Positions 7,374-15,116 of a DNA stretch of 44,141 nucleotides are shown piece by piece. Where the stretch lies: contig CADBRV010000060.1 of the NCBI GenBank assembly GCA_902797185.1, positions 1 through 44,141 on the forward strand. Direction: 5' to 3'. The notes under the pieces are model-generated. The model was not told the DNA's origin. It searched no databases and saw only the letters and a list, made by a program, of their open reading frames with translations. The DNA comes from an uncultured Lachnospiraceae bacterium. Its GTDB lineage: Bacteria > Bacillota > Clostridia > Lachnospirales > Lachnospiraceae. The position numbers and the translations under genes are program-made. Within the stretch, counting starts at the first letter, position 1, and every line of letters starts with the position of its first letter.

Positions 7374-9446
7374 ATGGAAAGAAAAAGAGAAAACAGATGG
7401 TTCCTCCATCTGGCATGTGTATTCGGAATCAGTATTCTTTTCCTGTTCGGCTTCGGAGGGCATGTTTCGGCAGAAACGATTTCCGATGCATCCGGGAGCG
7501 CTTATGCAGGCGTACAGGAAACCCAGGAAACGGCTAGGCAGCAGGAAGGGGATAAGCAACCCGGTATTGCGGTCCAGACGGCATCGGATCCGGTTTCTGC
7601 TTCCAGTACTGGTATGTCAACATCCGAAAGCACCACGGATACCGCAGAAGAAACCTCTTCCGCAGTGGAAAGTTCTACCGGGACGCTTATTACGGATGCC
7701 TCCTACTGGAGCAAGTTTTCCAGTACGTATTATTACAGCCAGCTTTCCGACGCCCAGAAAAAGCTTTATGATGCACTGGACGGCCTTTGTACCAGCTATC
7801 TCACTGGCATGGAGGACCTTTCCACTGTTACCAAGGGCAGCATCACCACCGCTTTGACCGGGATGGTGGATTATAAGGAGCTTGGCCTTACCAAAGCCCA
7901 GGCCACCCAGGCACTCTACCTGTTCCATCTTTCGAACCCGCAGTATTACTTCATCAATGAATATACCTATTTTGATGAAACGAACGGGCTCTGCGCGCTG
8001 GGCGTATACACGGATCTGTCAGACGGGGTGAAGCGGCAGAGCTATACCAGCTGCTTTTCCAAGGCAGTGGAAGATGCCCTGTCCCAGGTTTCCGGCACCA
8101 GCGATCCGGAGAAAACCGTTTTCCAGTGGATCGTTTCCAATTTTTCCTATGAATCCACCGATTTGAACCAGGGATGCTACAATGCGTTCACGAAAAAGAA
8201 AGCCCTCTGCGCAGGGTATTCCGAAGCCTTTGCCATGCTGAACAATGCCCTGGGGATCCCTGCGGTCTCCGTCATCAGCCAGTGGACCGGCGGCGGGCAT
8301 GAATGGAACATGGTGCTGGTGGATGGCATCTGGTACAATGTGGATACTACCTGGGCAGATACGGACACCTTGAACGGTCCGTACACTTATTACAATATTT
8401 CCACTTCGTCCCTCCAGAGTCATGGAGAGAAAAAGGTCCATAAAGTGATTTCCGCCATTTCCTCCAAAGTGCCCACTGCTTCCGTTGACCAGGAAGGCAA
8501 CAGCGGGACGATCCTGGAAAACAGCTCCCCGAAGCGATTCTACCTGTCCGAATACAGTGGCGTCGATTATTCCGGTGTTTATAATTACGCGGAATATATC
8601 GCAAACTATTCCGACCTGGCAAAGGTGTATGGCACAGACAATAATGAATTCGGCGCCCTGCTCCATTTTATCCAGTATGGCATGAAGGAGGGACGGACCG
8701 CCAGCAGCTCTTTCCATGTAACCGGCTACCGGTACCGTTACCAGGACCTGCGCCTTGCTTTTGGAAAGGACCTGGCATCCTATTACATGCATTATATCCA
8801 GCATGGCAAGGGCGAGAACAGGGATGCTTCTTATACGGACAAGATCGTAGACCCGATTACCAAAAGGGATGGTGTGGATTACTCCGCTGTTTATGATTTT
8901 GAGTATTATTACGGTCACAATGGCGACCTGCAGAATGCGCTGGGCTATGACGACATCGCCCTGCTGAAGCATTTCATTAACTTTGGCATGAAGGAAGGGC
9001 GCAAAGGCAAGGAAAGCTTCAGCGTCACCGGTTATAAGAACCGTTACAGCGACCTTCGGAAAGCCTTCGGCAGTGATTTAAAGCAGTATTACCTGCATTA
9101 CATCCAGCATGGGCAGAAGGAAAACAGGGATGGTTCCTATACCGCCACGGTTTCCGGATACCGGACCATCTGGAATGGCATCGATTATTCTGCGGTCTAT
9201 GACTATAATTATTATCTTGCCCACTACGCGGACGTGGCATCCGCCCTTGGAAGCAGGGAAGACGCTCTTTTGGAGCATTTTGTTACGTTCGGCATGAAGG
9301 AAGGCCGCCAGGCTGTTTCCATCTTTAACGTCTACCATTACAAGGCACGCTATACGGACCTGGCAAAAGCCTTCGGCAGCGATTTGAAGCAGTATTACCT
9401 GCATTACATCCAGTATGGGAAAAAGGAAGGCAGGAACGCGGTATAG
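7374..9446 (+). CDS. Secreted transglutaminase-like cysteine protease-fold protein with C-terminal repeat module
   Basis: 690 aa. A signal peptide (basic start, hydrophobic core FGISILFLFGFGG, cleavage near VSAET) is followed by a Ser/Thr/Glu-rich linker to about residue 100. Residues about 235-335 form a transglutaminase-like domain with a complete triad: Cys279 in ALCAGYSEAF, His309 in GGHEWNMV and Asp324 in NVDTTWAD. Proteins of this type in Gram-positives act as cell-wall proteases or crosslinkers; the substrate cannot be read. Residues about 395-690 are three copies of a roughly 100-aa repeat, each of two halves with signatures HFxxxGMKEGR and YYxHYIQxGxKENR. The same module ends the amidase downstream. 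A ribosome site (AAGGAAAGG, 7356-7364) precedes the ATG. It sits within the polysaccharide genes, so the repeats may hold the enzyme on the wall or its glycan (inference). Confidence 0.88.
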   Translation: MERKRENRWFLHLACVFGISILFLFGFGGHVSAETISDASGSAYAGVQETQETARQQEGDKQPGIAVQTASDPVSASSTGMSTSESTTDTAEETSSAVESSTGTLITDASYWSKFSSTYYYSQLSDAQKKLYDALDGLCTSYLTGMEDLSTVTKGSITTALTGMVDYKELGLTKAQATQALYLFHLSNPQYYFINEYTYFDETNGLCALGVYTDLSDGVKRQSYTSCFSKAVEDALSQVSGTSDPEKTVFQWIVSNFSYESTDLNQGCYNAFTKKKALCAGYSEAFAMLNNALGIPAVSVISQWTGGGHEWNMVLVDGIWYNVDTTWADTDTLNGPYTYYNISTSSLQSHGEKKVHKVISAISSKVPTASVDQEGNSGTILENSSPKRFYLSEYSGVDYSGVYNYAEYIANYSDLAKVYGTDNNEFGALLHFIQYGMKEGRTASSSFHVTGYRYRYQDLRLAFGKDLASYYMHYIQHGKGENRDASYTDKIVDPITKRDGVDYSAVYDFEYYYGHNGDLQNALGYDDIALLKHFINFGMKEGRKGKESFSVTGYKNRYSDLRKAFGSDLKQYYLHYIQHGQKENRDGSYTATVSGYRTIWNGIDYSAVYDYNYYLAHYADVASALGSREDALLEHFVTFGMKEGRQAVSIFNVYHYKARYTDLAKAFGSDLKQYYLHYIQYGKKEGRNAV

Positions 9447-9468
9447 TAGCTGCCGGAGGATGAAAAGT

Positions 9469-9487
9469 GCCCGCGGGTCCCGCGGGC
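9469..9487 (+). terminator. GC-rich hairpin after the transglutaminase-like gene, no T-tract
   Basis: GCCCGCGGG T CCCGCGGGC is a perfect inverted repeat 23 bp after the stop. Stability is high, but only ATCCCTG follows, so as an intrinsic terminator it is incomplete; it may stabilise the mRNA 3' end or pause polymerase. Confidence 0.4.
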
Positions 9488-9622
9488 ATCCCTGTATCGC
9501 ATCAAACTGCGGCAGGACGGAAATTCTGTGCCGCATCCCGGACAGGAAGAGTGGATCTATCATTTTCCGCATCGCAGGAGGGCATGGTTTTCATCGCTGG
9601 GAAGGCTATGAAAGAAAGGAAA

Positions 9623-9863
9623 GACGCCGCATTCCAAATCGTCCATAAGGAGAGCCACGCCATGATAAACCGCACTCCGTGCGGAGGCGTGGCCTGCGTC
9701 ATCGCCTTTCAGGTGATGACATCTACGGGTGAGCCACGCCATGCAGATTCGCACTCCGTGCGAAGGCGTGGCCTGCGTCATCGCCTTTCAGGCGATGACA
9801 TAAGACGATGCGGCTAGTACATCGTAAGGGATCCTCCCGCTGAAGCGGGTCACTCCTTACGAT
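9623..9863 (+). repeat. Dispersed palindromic repeat element, long copy (A)
   Basis: It begins with GACGCCGCATTCCAAATCGTCC and ends with TCCTTACGATAT. Inside are two direct copies (9652-9722 and 9731-9801, period 79 bp) of a double hairpin. One hairpin has arms GCCACGCC / GGCGTGGC enclosing GCAC-TCC-GTGC; the other has arms GTCATCGCC / GGYGATGAC. The 3' part pairs ATCGTAAGGGA with TCCTTACGAT around an inner CCCGC-TGAA-GCGGG hairpin. The same start and end motifs occur at 38171-38285, and the end alone at 12266-12293. It carries no transposase and behaves like a non-autonomous or REP/BIME-type element. Its end is 20 bp before the amidase ATG. Confidence 0.8.
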
Positions 9864-9882
9864 ATAAAAGGATCGAAAGGTT

Positions 9883-12255
9883 ATGAAAAAGAAAATGAAA
9901 ATCAGGTGGAAAAAGGCAGGGGCTTTCCTTTTGGCGCTGGCGCTTTTGGTGCCGGTGTGCGCCGGGAATTCCCTTACCACTTATGAAGCAAAAGCAGAAG
10001 TGACGGCTTCCGCTGATGCGGACAGCACCAGCCAGGATAAGGCCGGGGATACTTCCCAGGAGGATGTTTCGGATACGGATTCCCTGGTGCAGTATGTGGC
10101 AGAGTCCGCGGAAGAAATTTCTTCCGGGGAAACCCAGCAGGTATCGATTGGCATAGGGGATAACTTTTCCAGGATTTCCGGGGCACAGCTTTCTTATGAA
10201 GATGCAGCCGGAAACACTTACCAGAAGGACGCGGATTCCATTTCGGAAAACGGCGTGCTGTTTTCCCTGGCAGGTCTTGCATCCGGAACATATACCTTGG
10301 TTTCGGTGGCATGGCAGCTGGCAGACGGAAATACCCAGACAGAGCAGTTTGCTGATTTGGGCATTTCCGCTTCTTTTGGCGTAGATGCCTCCGTTGATAC
10401 GGACCCGGATCTGGTGGAAACCACGGATGAAAACGGGGATACCACCCTCCAGGACGCGGATGAAGTGGATTCCCAGTCTGAAACAGTATCTGACGAGGAC
10501 CAGTCCGAAGGCCGGGACAGCGAGGAGCAGGAAACTGCCCAGGATGCCCAGGAAGACGGGCTGCAGGTAGCCAGCGTTTCCGCCTCCGCAGAGGACAGCA
10601 CCCAGGACATCAGCAGCCAGGTAGAGTCTGCTGTGGAAGCAGCGGTCAGCCAGACGGATGGCAGTTCTCTCCAGTCAGGCGGTGTCTCCGCAAGCAAGAC
10701 CTATGTGGTCGTATTGGACCCGGGACATGGCGGGAACGACAGCGGGACCTATGGCACCTATAATGGGAAAACGGTTTTCGAGAAGAATCTGAACCTGAAG
10801 ATTGCCCTGGCCTGCAAGGCAGAGCTGGAACAGTATAAGAACGTCAAGGTCTATATGACCAGGACTACGGACGCTTATATGTCCTCGTCAACTGCGTCCA
10901 AAGAATTGAAGGCCAGGTGCGATTACGCAAAAAAGATGAACGCGGACCTGTATGTCAGCATCCATCTAAATGCCGCTTCCAGCAAGTCAGCCCATGGCGC
11001 CATGGTCTTCATCCCGAATACGACGAAAAATGAGTATGGGAACAATTTCAACGCTGAGATGAAGGAGATGGCAGAGGATATCCTGGCACAGCTCAAGGCC
11101 CTTGGCATTACAAACGACGGGGTCAGGACCAGGGATTACAGCGTCGACACGGACGGGACAGTTCTGGACAACCGGGATTACTACGCCGTCATCCGCCATG
11201 GGAAAGAAAACAATATCCCATCTGTCATCGTGGAACATGCTTTCTTAAGCAACGAAAGCGATTATGAGAAATTCCTTTCCTCCGACAGCAAGCTTGCCGC
11301 GATCGGCCAGGCAGATGCGGCAGGCATCGCCGAGTATCTGGGGCTCGGTCAAAAATCTGGGACAGCCAGCCAGCTGGAATACTACTCCCCGGTCTTTGAC
11401 CCGGATTATTATTACAACGCTTATCCGGATGTGGCAGCCGCATTCGGCAAAGATGACCAGGCCCTTTTGAACCACTTCCTGACCTATGGCATGAAAGAGG
11501 GCAGGCAGGGCTGCAGCTCGTTCAATGTGACGGGCTATAAGAACCGTTACCAGGACCTGCGCCTTGCCTTTGGTGACAACCTGCCGGCTTATTACCAGCA
11601 TTACATTGCCTATGGCCAGAAGGAAAACAGGGACGCTTCCTATACGGCGGATATTACAAACCCCATCACCACATGGAATGGCGTAGATTATTCCGCAGTA
11701 TATGATTTTTCCTATTATTATGCGAACCAGCCGGATGTGGCGAAAGTCTGCGGACATGACGATATTGCCGTGCTGCAGCATTTCGTCACCTTTGGTATGA
11801 AGGAAGGGCGCCAGGCAAAGGAAAGCTTTAATGTCACCGGCTACAAGAACCGTTACGTGGATCTTCGGCTTGCATTTGGCAGCAATTTAAGGGATTATTA
11901 TATACATTATATGACATATGGGCAGAAGGAAAACAGGGACGCGTCTTACACGGCAAAGATCCTGGACCCCCTGGCCACCTTCAATGGCGTGGATTATTCC
12001 CCGGTTTATGACTTTGAATATTATTACAGCCATTACAGCAGCCTCCAGAAAAAATACGGTTACGATGATGTGGCGCTGCTGAAATACTTTGTCCAGTATG
12101 GCATGAAGCAGGGAAACCAGGCAAAGAGCACTTTCAATGTCCAGGCTTATAAAGCCAGGTATTCCGATTTAAGGAAAGCCTTTGGCAGCAATTTAGTGCA
12201 ATATTATCTGCATTACATCCAGTATGGCCAGAAGGAACACCGCTCGGCCGTATAA
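9883..12255 (+). CDS. Secreted N-acetylmuramoyl-L-alanine amidase (Amidase_3) with C-terminal repeat module
   Basis: 790 aa. It has a basic start and hydrophobic signal peptide (AFLLALALLVPVCAG, cleavage probably near AKAEV), an acidic Ser/Glu/Gln-rich region and a small beta-rich segment. Residues about 275-490 are a zinc amidase of the LytC/CwlM type that cuts the bond between MurNAc and the stem peptide. Zinc ligands are His282 (DPGHGG), Glu300 (VFEKNLNL) and His361 (VSIHLNA); the catalytic Glu is Glu451 (VIVEHAFLSN). Residues about 497-790 are three copies of the same 100-aa repeat found at the end of the transglutaminase-like protein upstream. A ribosome site (AAAAGGA, 9867-9872) lies beyond the palindromic element. 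It probably remodels peptidoglycan where the polymer is attached; that localisation is inferred. Confidence 0.93.
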   Translation: MKKKMKIRWKKAGAFLLALALLVPVCAGNSLTTYEAKAEVTASADADSTSQDKAGDTSQEDVSDTDSLVQYVAESAEEISSGETQQVSIGIGDNFSRISGAQLSYEDAAGNTYQKDADSISENGVLFSLAGLASGTYTLVSVAWQLADGNTQTEQFADLGISASFGVDASVDTDPDLVETTDENGDTTLQDADEVDSQSETVSDEDQSEGRDSEEQETAQDAQEDGLQVASVSASAEDSTQDISSQVESAVEAAVSQTDGSSLQSGGVSASKTYVVVLDPGHGGNDSGTYGTYNGKTVFEKNLNLKIALACKAELEQYKNVKVYMTRTTDAYMSSSTASKELKARCDYAKKMNADLYVSIHLNAASSKSAHGAMVFIPNTTKNEYGNNFNAEMKEMAEDILAQLKALGITNDGVRTRDYSVDTDGTVLDNRDYYAVIRHGKENNIPSVIVEHAFLSNESDYEKFLSSDSKLAAIGQADAAGIAEYLGLGQKSGTASQLEYYSPVFDPDYYYNAYPDVAAAFGKDDQALLNHFLTYGMKEGRQGCSSFNVTGYKNRYQDLRLAFGDNLPAYYQHYIAYGQKENRDASYTADITNPITTWNGVDYSAVYDFSYYYANQPDVAKVCGHDDIAVLQHFVTFGMKEGRQAKESFNVTGYKNRYVDLRLAFGSNLRDYYIHYMTYGQKENRDASYTAKILDPLATFNGVDYSPVYDFEYYYSHYSSLQKKYGYDDVALLKYFVQYGMKQGNQAKSTFNVQAYKARYSDLRKAFGSNLVQYYLHYIQYGQKEHRSAV

Positions 12256-12265
12256 GGACAGGCGC

Positions 12266-12293
12266 TGCTGAAGCGGGTCCCTCCTTACGATAT
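12266..12293 (+). repeat. Dispersed palindromic repeat element, 3' end fragment (B)
   Basis: This carries the last 28 bp of the element (CGGGTCCCTCCTTACGATAT preceded by CTGCTGAAG), matching the ends at 9863 and 38285. Only the 3' half of the terminal hairpin remains. It lies 23 bp before the ATG of the next gene, the same phase as the other copies. Confidence 0.7.
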
Positions 12294-12315
12294 TTTAAGA
12301 AAGATTACCGGCAAG

Positions 12316-13095
12316 ATGGAAAAATTATCCGTGGCAATCGTGGTCCATTATGAATATGAAAAGGCGGCCGCGGCGGTCCGTTCCATTGAAAAATGGACAG
12401 GCCCGGCGATAAGCAAAAAAATCTACATCATCGACAACAGCGAATCCGCCGGGGAAGGGCAGGAGGAGTTCAAAAGATTCCTGTCCGGGTATGGGGATAT
12501 CGAATATATCCCAGACCCTTCCAATCCCGGTTTCGGGGCCGGCCAGAACAAGGTCCTGGGAAGGCTGGATTCGCAGTACCATGCGATTGTCAATCCGGAC
12601 ATCCTCCTCACCGAGGATGTGTTTTCCAGCATGATCTCTTTCCTGGACCAGAACCCGGATGTAGGCATGGTGGCGCCCAGGCTTCTGGATGAAGAAGGGA
12701 ACCTCCAGAAGGCCTACCGCAAGGATCCCACCGTCCTGGACATGGGGCTTCGCATGTTCTGCAAGGGGCATTTCCAGAAAAGGCAGGATGCCCATACCCT
12801 GCAGGACCAGGATTATGGAAAGGTCTTTGACGTGCCTTTCGCCCAGGGCTCCTTCCTGGTGGTGCGTACCAGCCTTTTTCAGGAAATCGGCGGCTTTGAC
12901 GAACGGTACTTCCTGTATATGGAAGACGCGGACCTGTGCCGCAGGGTGCGGGAAAAAGCAAGGGTCGTTTATTATCCCGGCGCCAGCGTGGTGCATAAGT
13001 GGGAGAGGGGCTCCCACAAAAACCCGCGGCTCTTCCGGGAACATGTAAAATCCATGAAGAAGTATTTTAAGAAATGGGGCATGCGCTGGAAATGA
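12316..13095 (+). CDS. Family 2 glycosyltransferase, WbbL/rhamnosyltransferase-like
   Basis: 259 aa, usual length for a WbbL-type enzyme. Visible motifs are YIIDNSES (donor-binding strand), SNPGFGAGQNKVLG (the conserved NxGfgxgxN of rhamnosyltransferases), a NPDILL motif replacing DXD, and GGFDERYFLYMEDADLCRRVRE (acceptor and base region). No membrane helix is seen, so it should act at the inner face of the membrane on a lipid-linked acceptor. It begins a run of three coupled glycosyltransferases. With rmlD in the next operon, dTDP-L-rhamnose is the likely donor, although galactofuranosyl or other transferases share these motifs. The ribosome site is poor (AAGAAAG), perhaps because the palindromic element fragment occupies the leader. 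Confidence 0.88.
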   Translation: MEKLSVAIVVHYEYEKAAAAVRSIEKWTGPAISKKIYIIDNSESAGEGQEEFKRFLSGYGDIEYIPDPSNPGFGAGQNKVLGRLDSQYHAIVNPDILLTEDVFSSMISFLDQNPDVGMVAPRLLDEEGNLQKAYRKDPTVLDMGLRMFCKGHFQKRQDAHTLQDQDYGKVFDVPFAQGSFLVVRTSLFQEIGGFDERYFLYMEDADLCRRVREKARVVYYPGASVVHKWERGSHKNPRLFREHVKSMKKYFKKWGMRWK

Positions 13096-13808
13096 AATCC
13101 GTCTGTATGGCAGCCTACAATGGAGAAAAATATATAGGAGGACAGGTCCGTTCTGTCCTCCTTAACTTGTCTGTGGAGGATGAGCTCCTCATTTCCGATG
13201 ACGGCTCTACCGATGGTACCTGGGATCTTTTATGTTCTTTTCAAAGGGAGGATGGCAGGATCCGCCTGTTCCACGGCCCGCACAAGGGGGTAAATGCCAA
13301 CTTCGGATTTCTGCTTTCCAAGGCCAGCGGGGATATCATTTTCCTCTGTGACCAGGATGACATATGGGATGAAGGAAAGGCAGCTGAGGTGGAAAAGGCT
13401 TTCCGGCAGAACCGCTGCTGTGTCGTGGTCCATGACGCCAGGGTGGTGGACGAAGATGGGAGGGTCCTGATCCCATCCTTTATGGACTACCGCCATTCCG
13501 GGCCGGGGGCGTTAAAAAATATCTGGAAGAATTCCTACATGGGCTGCACGATGGCGCTGCGGCGGGAGCTTTTGGAATATGTGCTGCCTATACCGGAAGG
13601 AATTGAGATGTATGACCAGTGGATCGGTGTTTTGGGGGACCTCCATGGAGGAAGCTGTTTCCTCCATGAAGTGCTTTTTTCCTACCGGCGCCATGGACAG
13701 AATGTGTCTTCCATGGAGCATTACCCGCTGCCGAAAATGCTCCGGAACAGGATCGTTTTTACCTGGCGGCTCCTGCAGCGCCAGGCCAGAGGGAGGAAAA
13801 GGTTATGA
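13092..13808 (+). CDS. Family 2 glycosyltransferase, RgpB-like
   Basis: 238 aa from the ATG that overlaps the previous stop as ATGA. An in-frame ATG at 13074 would add six residues deep inside the upstream gene and is less likely. Motifs: VCMAAYNGEKYI at the very start, LLISDDGSTDGTWD, and CDQDDIWDEGK, the metal and acceptor motif of alpha-1,3-rhamnosyltransferases such as RgpB. Streptococcal homologues are near 300 aa, so this one is short at its C-terminus. Tight coupling to both neighbours suggests a stoichiometric set that builds one repeat unit. Donor specificity is not readable. Confidence 0.88.
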   Translation: MKSVCMAAYNGEKYIGGQVRSVLLNLSVEDELLISDDGSTDGTWDLLCSFQREDGRIRLFHGPHKGVNANFGFLLSKASGDIIFLCDQDDIWDEGKAAEVEKAFRQNRCCVVVHDARVVDEDGRVLIPSFMDYRHSGPGALKNIWKNSYMGCTMALRRELLEYVLPIPEGIEMYDQWIGVLGDLHGGSCFLHEVLFSYRRHGQNVSSMEHYPLPKMLRNRIVFTWRLLQRQARGRKRL

Positions 13809-14848
13809 TCCTGGCAGGGATTACCGTATACCATCCGGACCTGGAGAGGCTCCGGGAGAATATCCAGGCAGTTTTCCCACAGGTGGAAGGGCTGGTATTA
13901 GTCGTGAACGGCCTTATGGACGATGGGGAAGAAAGCGCCCGCTCCCTTCGGGAGAACCTGCGGGGGATGCTGGAGGATGCGCAGGAAAAAGCTTGCCATT
14001 CCAGGGAAAAGGATGGAAAAGTTTCCAGCATAGAGGAAAGACGGAAAAAAGATTCCAGCATAGAAGCAGGGAAAGTGGATGACGCATGCTTCGGACAGGT
14101 ACAGGAAAAAGATCCCCAGGAAAGGGGGCAGGGCAGGGAAAAGCCACCGTACTATATAATTGAGAACTCCAAGAACGAGGGCGTGGCAAAAGCACTGAAC
14201 CAGATGTTCCATCTGGCAGAGGAAAAGGGCTTTGATTCTGTGCTGGCTTTGGACCAGGACAGCGTCTGCGAACCGGGGCTGGTTGCACGTTATAAGGAGC
14301 TGGAGGGGCTGGATAAAATCGGCATGCTTTCCCCGTTGATTTTGGACCGCAACTATTCTCAGGTCCCTCCCCATAGGGGAGAAGTGGAGGAAATCGATAC
14401 CTGCATTACTTCCGGAGCGCTTTGCCCGGTTCCGGTATGGCAGGCTGCAGGAGGTTTTTATGAGCCCCTTTTTATCGACTATGTGGACTACGATTTTTCC
14501 GCCAGGGTCCGGGAAGCAGGATACAAAATTTACCGGGTGAATGGCGCCAGGCTCCTGCATGAACTGGGGAGGGGCGAAAACCACCGCTTTTTCGGGAAAC
14601 GCATCACAGTGTTAAACCATCCGCCCATGCGCAAATATTATACGGTCCGGAACTGGAAATTTTACATGCAGGTCCATAAGGACAGCATCGATTACGGGTA
14701 TGAAAAGAAGAAATATGCCTTTTATTTCCTGAAGACCCTTCTTTATGAAAAAGGCAGAGGCGAAAAGTGGAAGGCCATGCGCAAGGGCAGCCGGGACGCG
14801 GAAAAGCTGATCGAGGATTTCGATAGGCAGGGAAAAGCAGAAAAATGA
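13805..14848 (+). CDS. Family 2 glycosyltransferase (rhamnosyltransferase-like) with charged insert
   Basis: 347 aa; the start overlaps the previous stop (ATGA). The GT-A fold begins at ILAGITVYHPD, continues with LVLVVNGLMDDG, and after an interruption resumes with YYIIENSKNEGVAKALNQMF, LALDQDSVCEPG (DXD), and GGFYEPLFIDYVDYDFSARVREAGY. These are typical of rhamnosyltransferases that extend lipid-linked rhamnans. Odd: about 70 Glu/Lys/Arg/Ser-rich residues (about 43-113) separate NGLMDDG from YYIIENSKN, where relatives have only a short loop. The insert contains an internal near-repeat (KVSSIEERRKKDSSIEAGK). It would be a surface loop near the donor site; whether it affects activity is unknown. 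Confidence 0.87.
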   Translation: MILAGITVYHPDLERLRENIQAVFPQVEGLVLVVNGLMDDGEESARSLRENLRGMLEDAQEKACHSREKDGKVSSIEERRKKDSSIEAGKVDDACFGQVQEKDPQERGQGREKPPYYIIENSKNEGVAKALNQMFHLAEEKGFDSVLALDQDSVCEPGLVARYKELEGLDKIGMLSPLILDRNYSQVPPHRGEVEEIDTCITSGALCPVPVWQAAGGFYEPLFIDYVDYDFSARVREAGYKIYRVNGARLLHELGRGENHRFFGKRITVLNHPPMRKYYTVRNWKFYMQVHKDSIDYGYEKKKYAFYFLKTLLYEKGRGEKWKAMRKGSRDAEKLIEDFDRQGKAEK

Positions 14849-15010
14849 CAGGCGATTTGGAAGGCGGCGCCAGTCCTTATACGCGCTGCATATGTGTATG
14901 GAGCCTGCTTTTCACCTTTTTGGTGATGGAATGCATGAAAACTGCGGCGTTGGTATATGTGGTGAGAATGTGAATTCTTTGTGGAATGGGGTAATATCCC
15001 CCGCTGTCAG

Positions 15011-15040
15011 TTGACATGGGATAAAAAGGTAGTCTATAAT
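15011..15040 (+). promoter_or_regulatory. Sigma-A promoter for the LCP-glmS operon
   Basis: Consensus TTGACA (15011-15016), 18-bp spacer, consensus TATAAT (15035-15040). Transcription would start near 15047, giving a leader of about 70 nt before the LCP gene. It is the best promoter in the window and marks the start of a new transcription unit after the three glycosyltransferases. Confidence 0.85.
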
Positions 15041-15068
15041 TTTAATCTGTATGATCTTGTAAATAAGA

Positions 15069-15095
15069 GATAAGCGGTCTTGCTTATCGTTTTAT
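15069..15095 (+). terminator. Possible attenuator hairpin in the LCP leader
   Basis: GATAAGC / GCTTATC (15069-15075 and 15082-15088) form a 7-bp stem with a 6-nt loop, followed by GTTTTAT, between the promoter and the ribosome site (GGAG, 15108-15111). The short T-run makes it a weak terminator; it could also be a simple 5' stabilising hairpin. Confidence 0.35.
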
Positions 15096-15116
15096 CATTC
15101 ACAGTTTGGAGTTGTT

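Larger units (their letters stand above)
9447..9882. other. 436-bp intergenic region: GC-rich hairpin and dispersed palindromic element
   Basis: No gene is supported; the open frame at 9467-9817 runs through repeat DNA and is not believable. A very GC-rich hairpin lies at 9469-9487, and from 9623 to 9863 the region is a compound palindromic repeat element whose parts recur at 12266-12293 and 38171-38285. Confidence 0.7.

Noticed and set aside
9469-9487. Strong intrinsic terminator
   Set aside because: The hairpin is stable but lacks a T-tract, so it is listed only with low confidence.
9467-9817. A 116-codon frame between the two repeat-module genes
   Set aside because: It is translated from the duplicated palindromic element; its repeated peptides reflect the DNA repeat, not a protein.
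9623-9863. Insertion sequence
   Set aside because: No transposase gene or remnant is present and no target-site duplication could be seen; it is treated as a non-coding palindromic repeat.
13074-13094. Earlier ATG (13074) for the second coupled glycosyltransferase
   Set aside because: The ATGA overlap at 13092 gives the usual MKSVCMAAYNG start; the extra residues MGHALE are encoded inside the upstream gene end.
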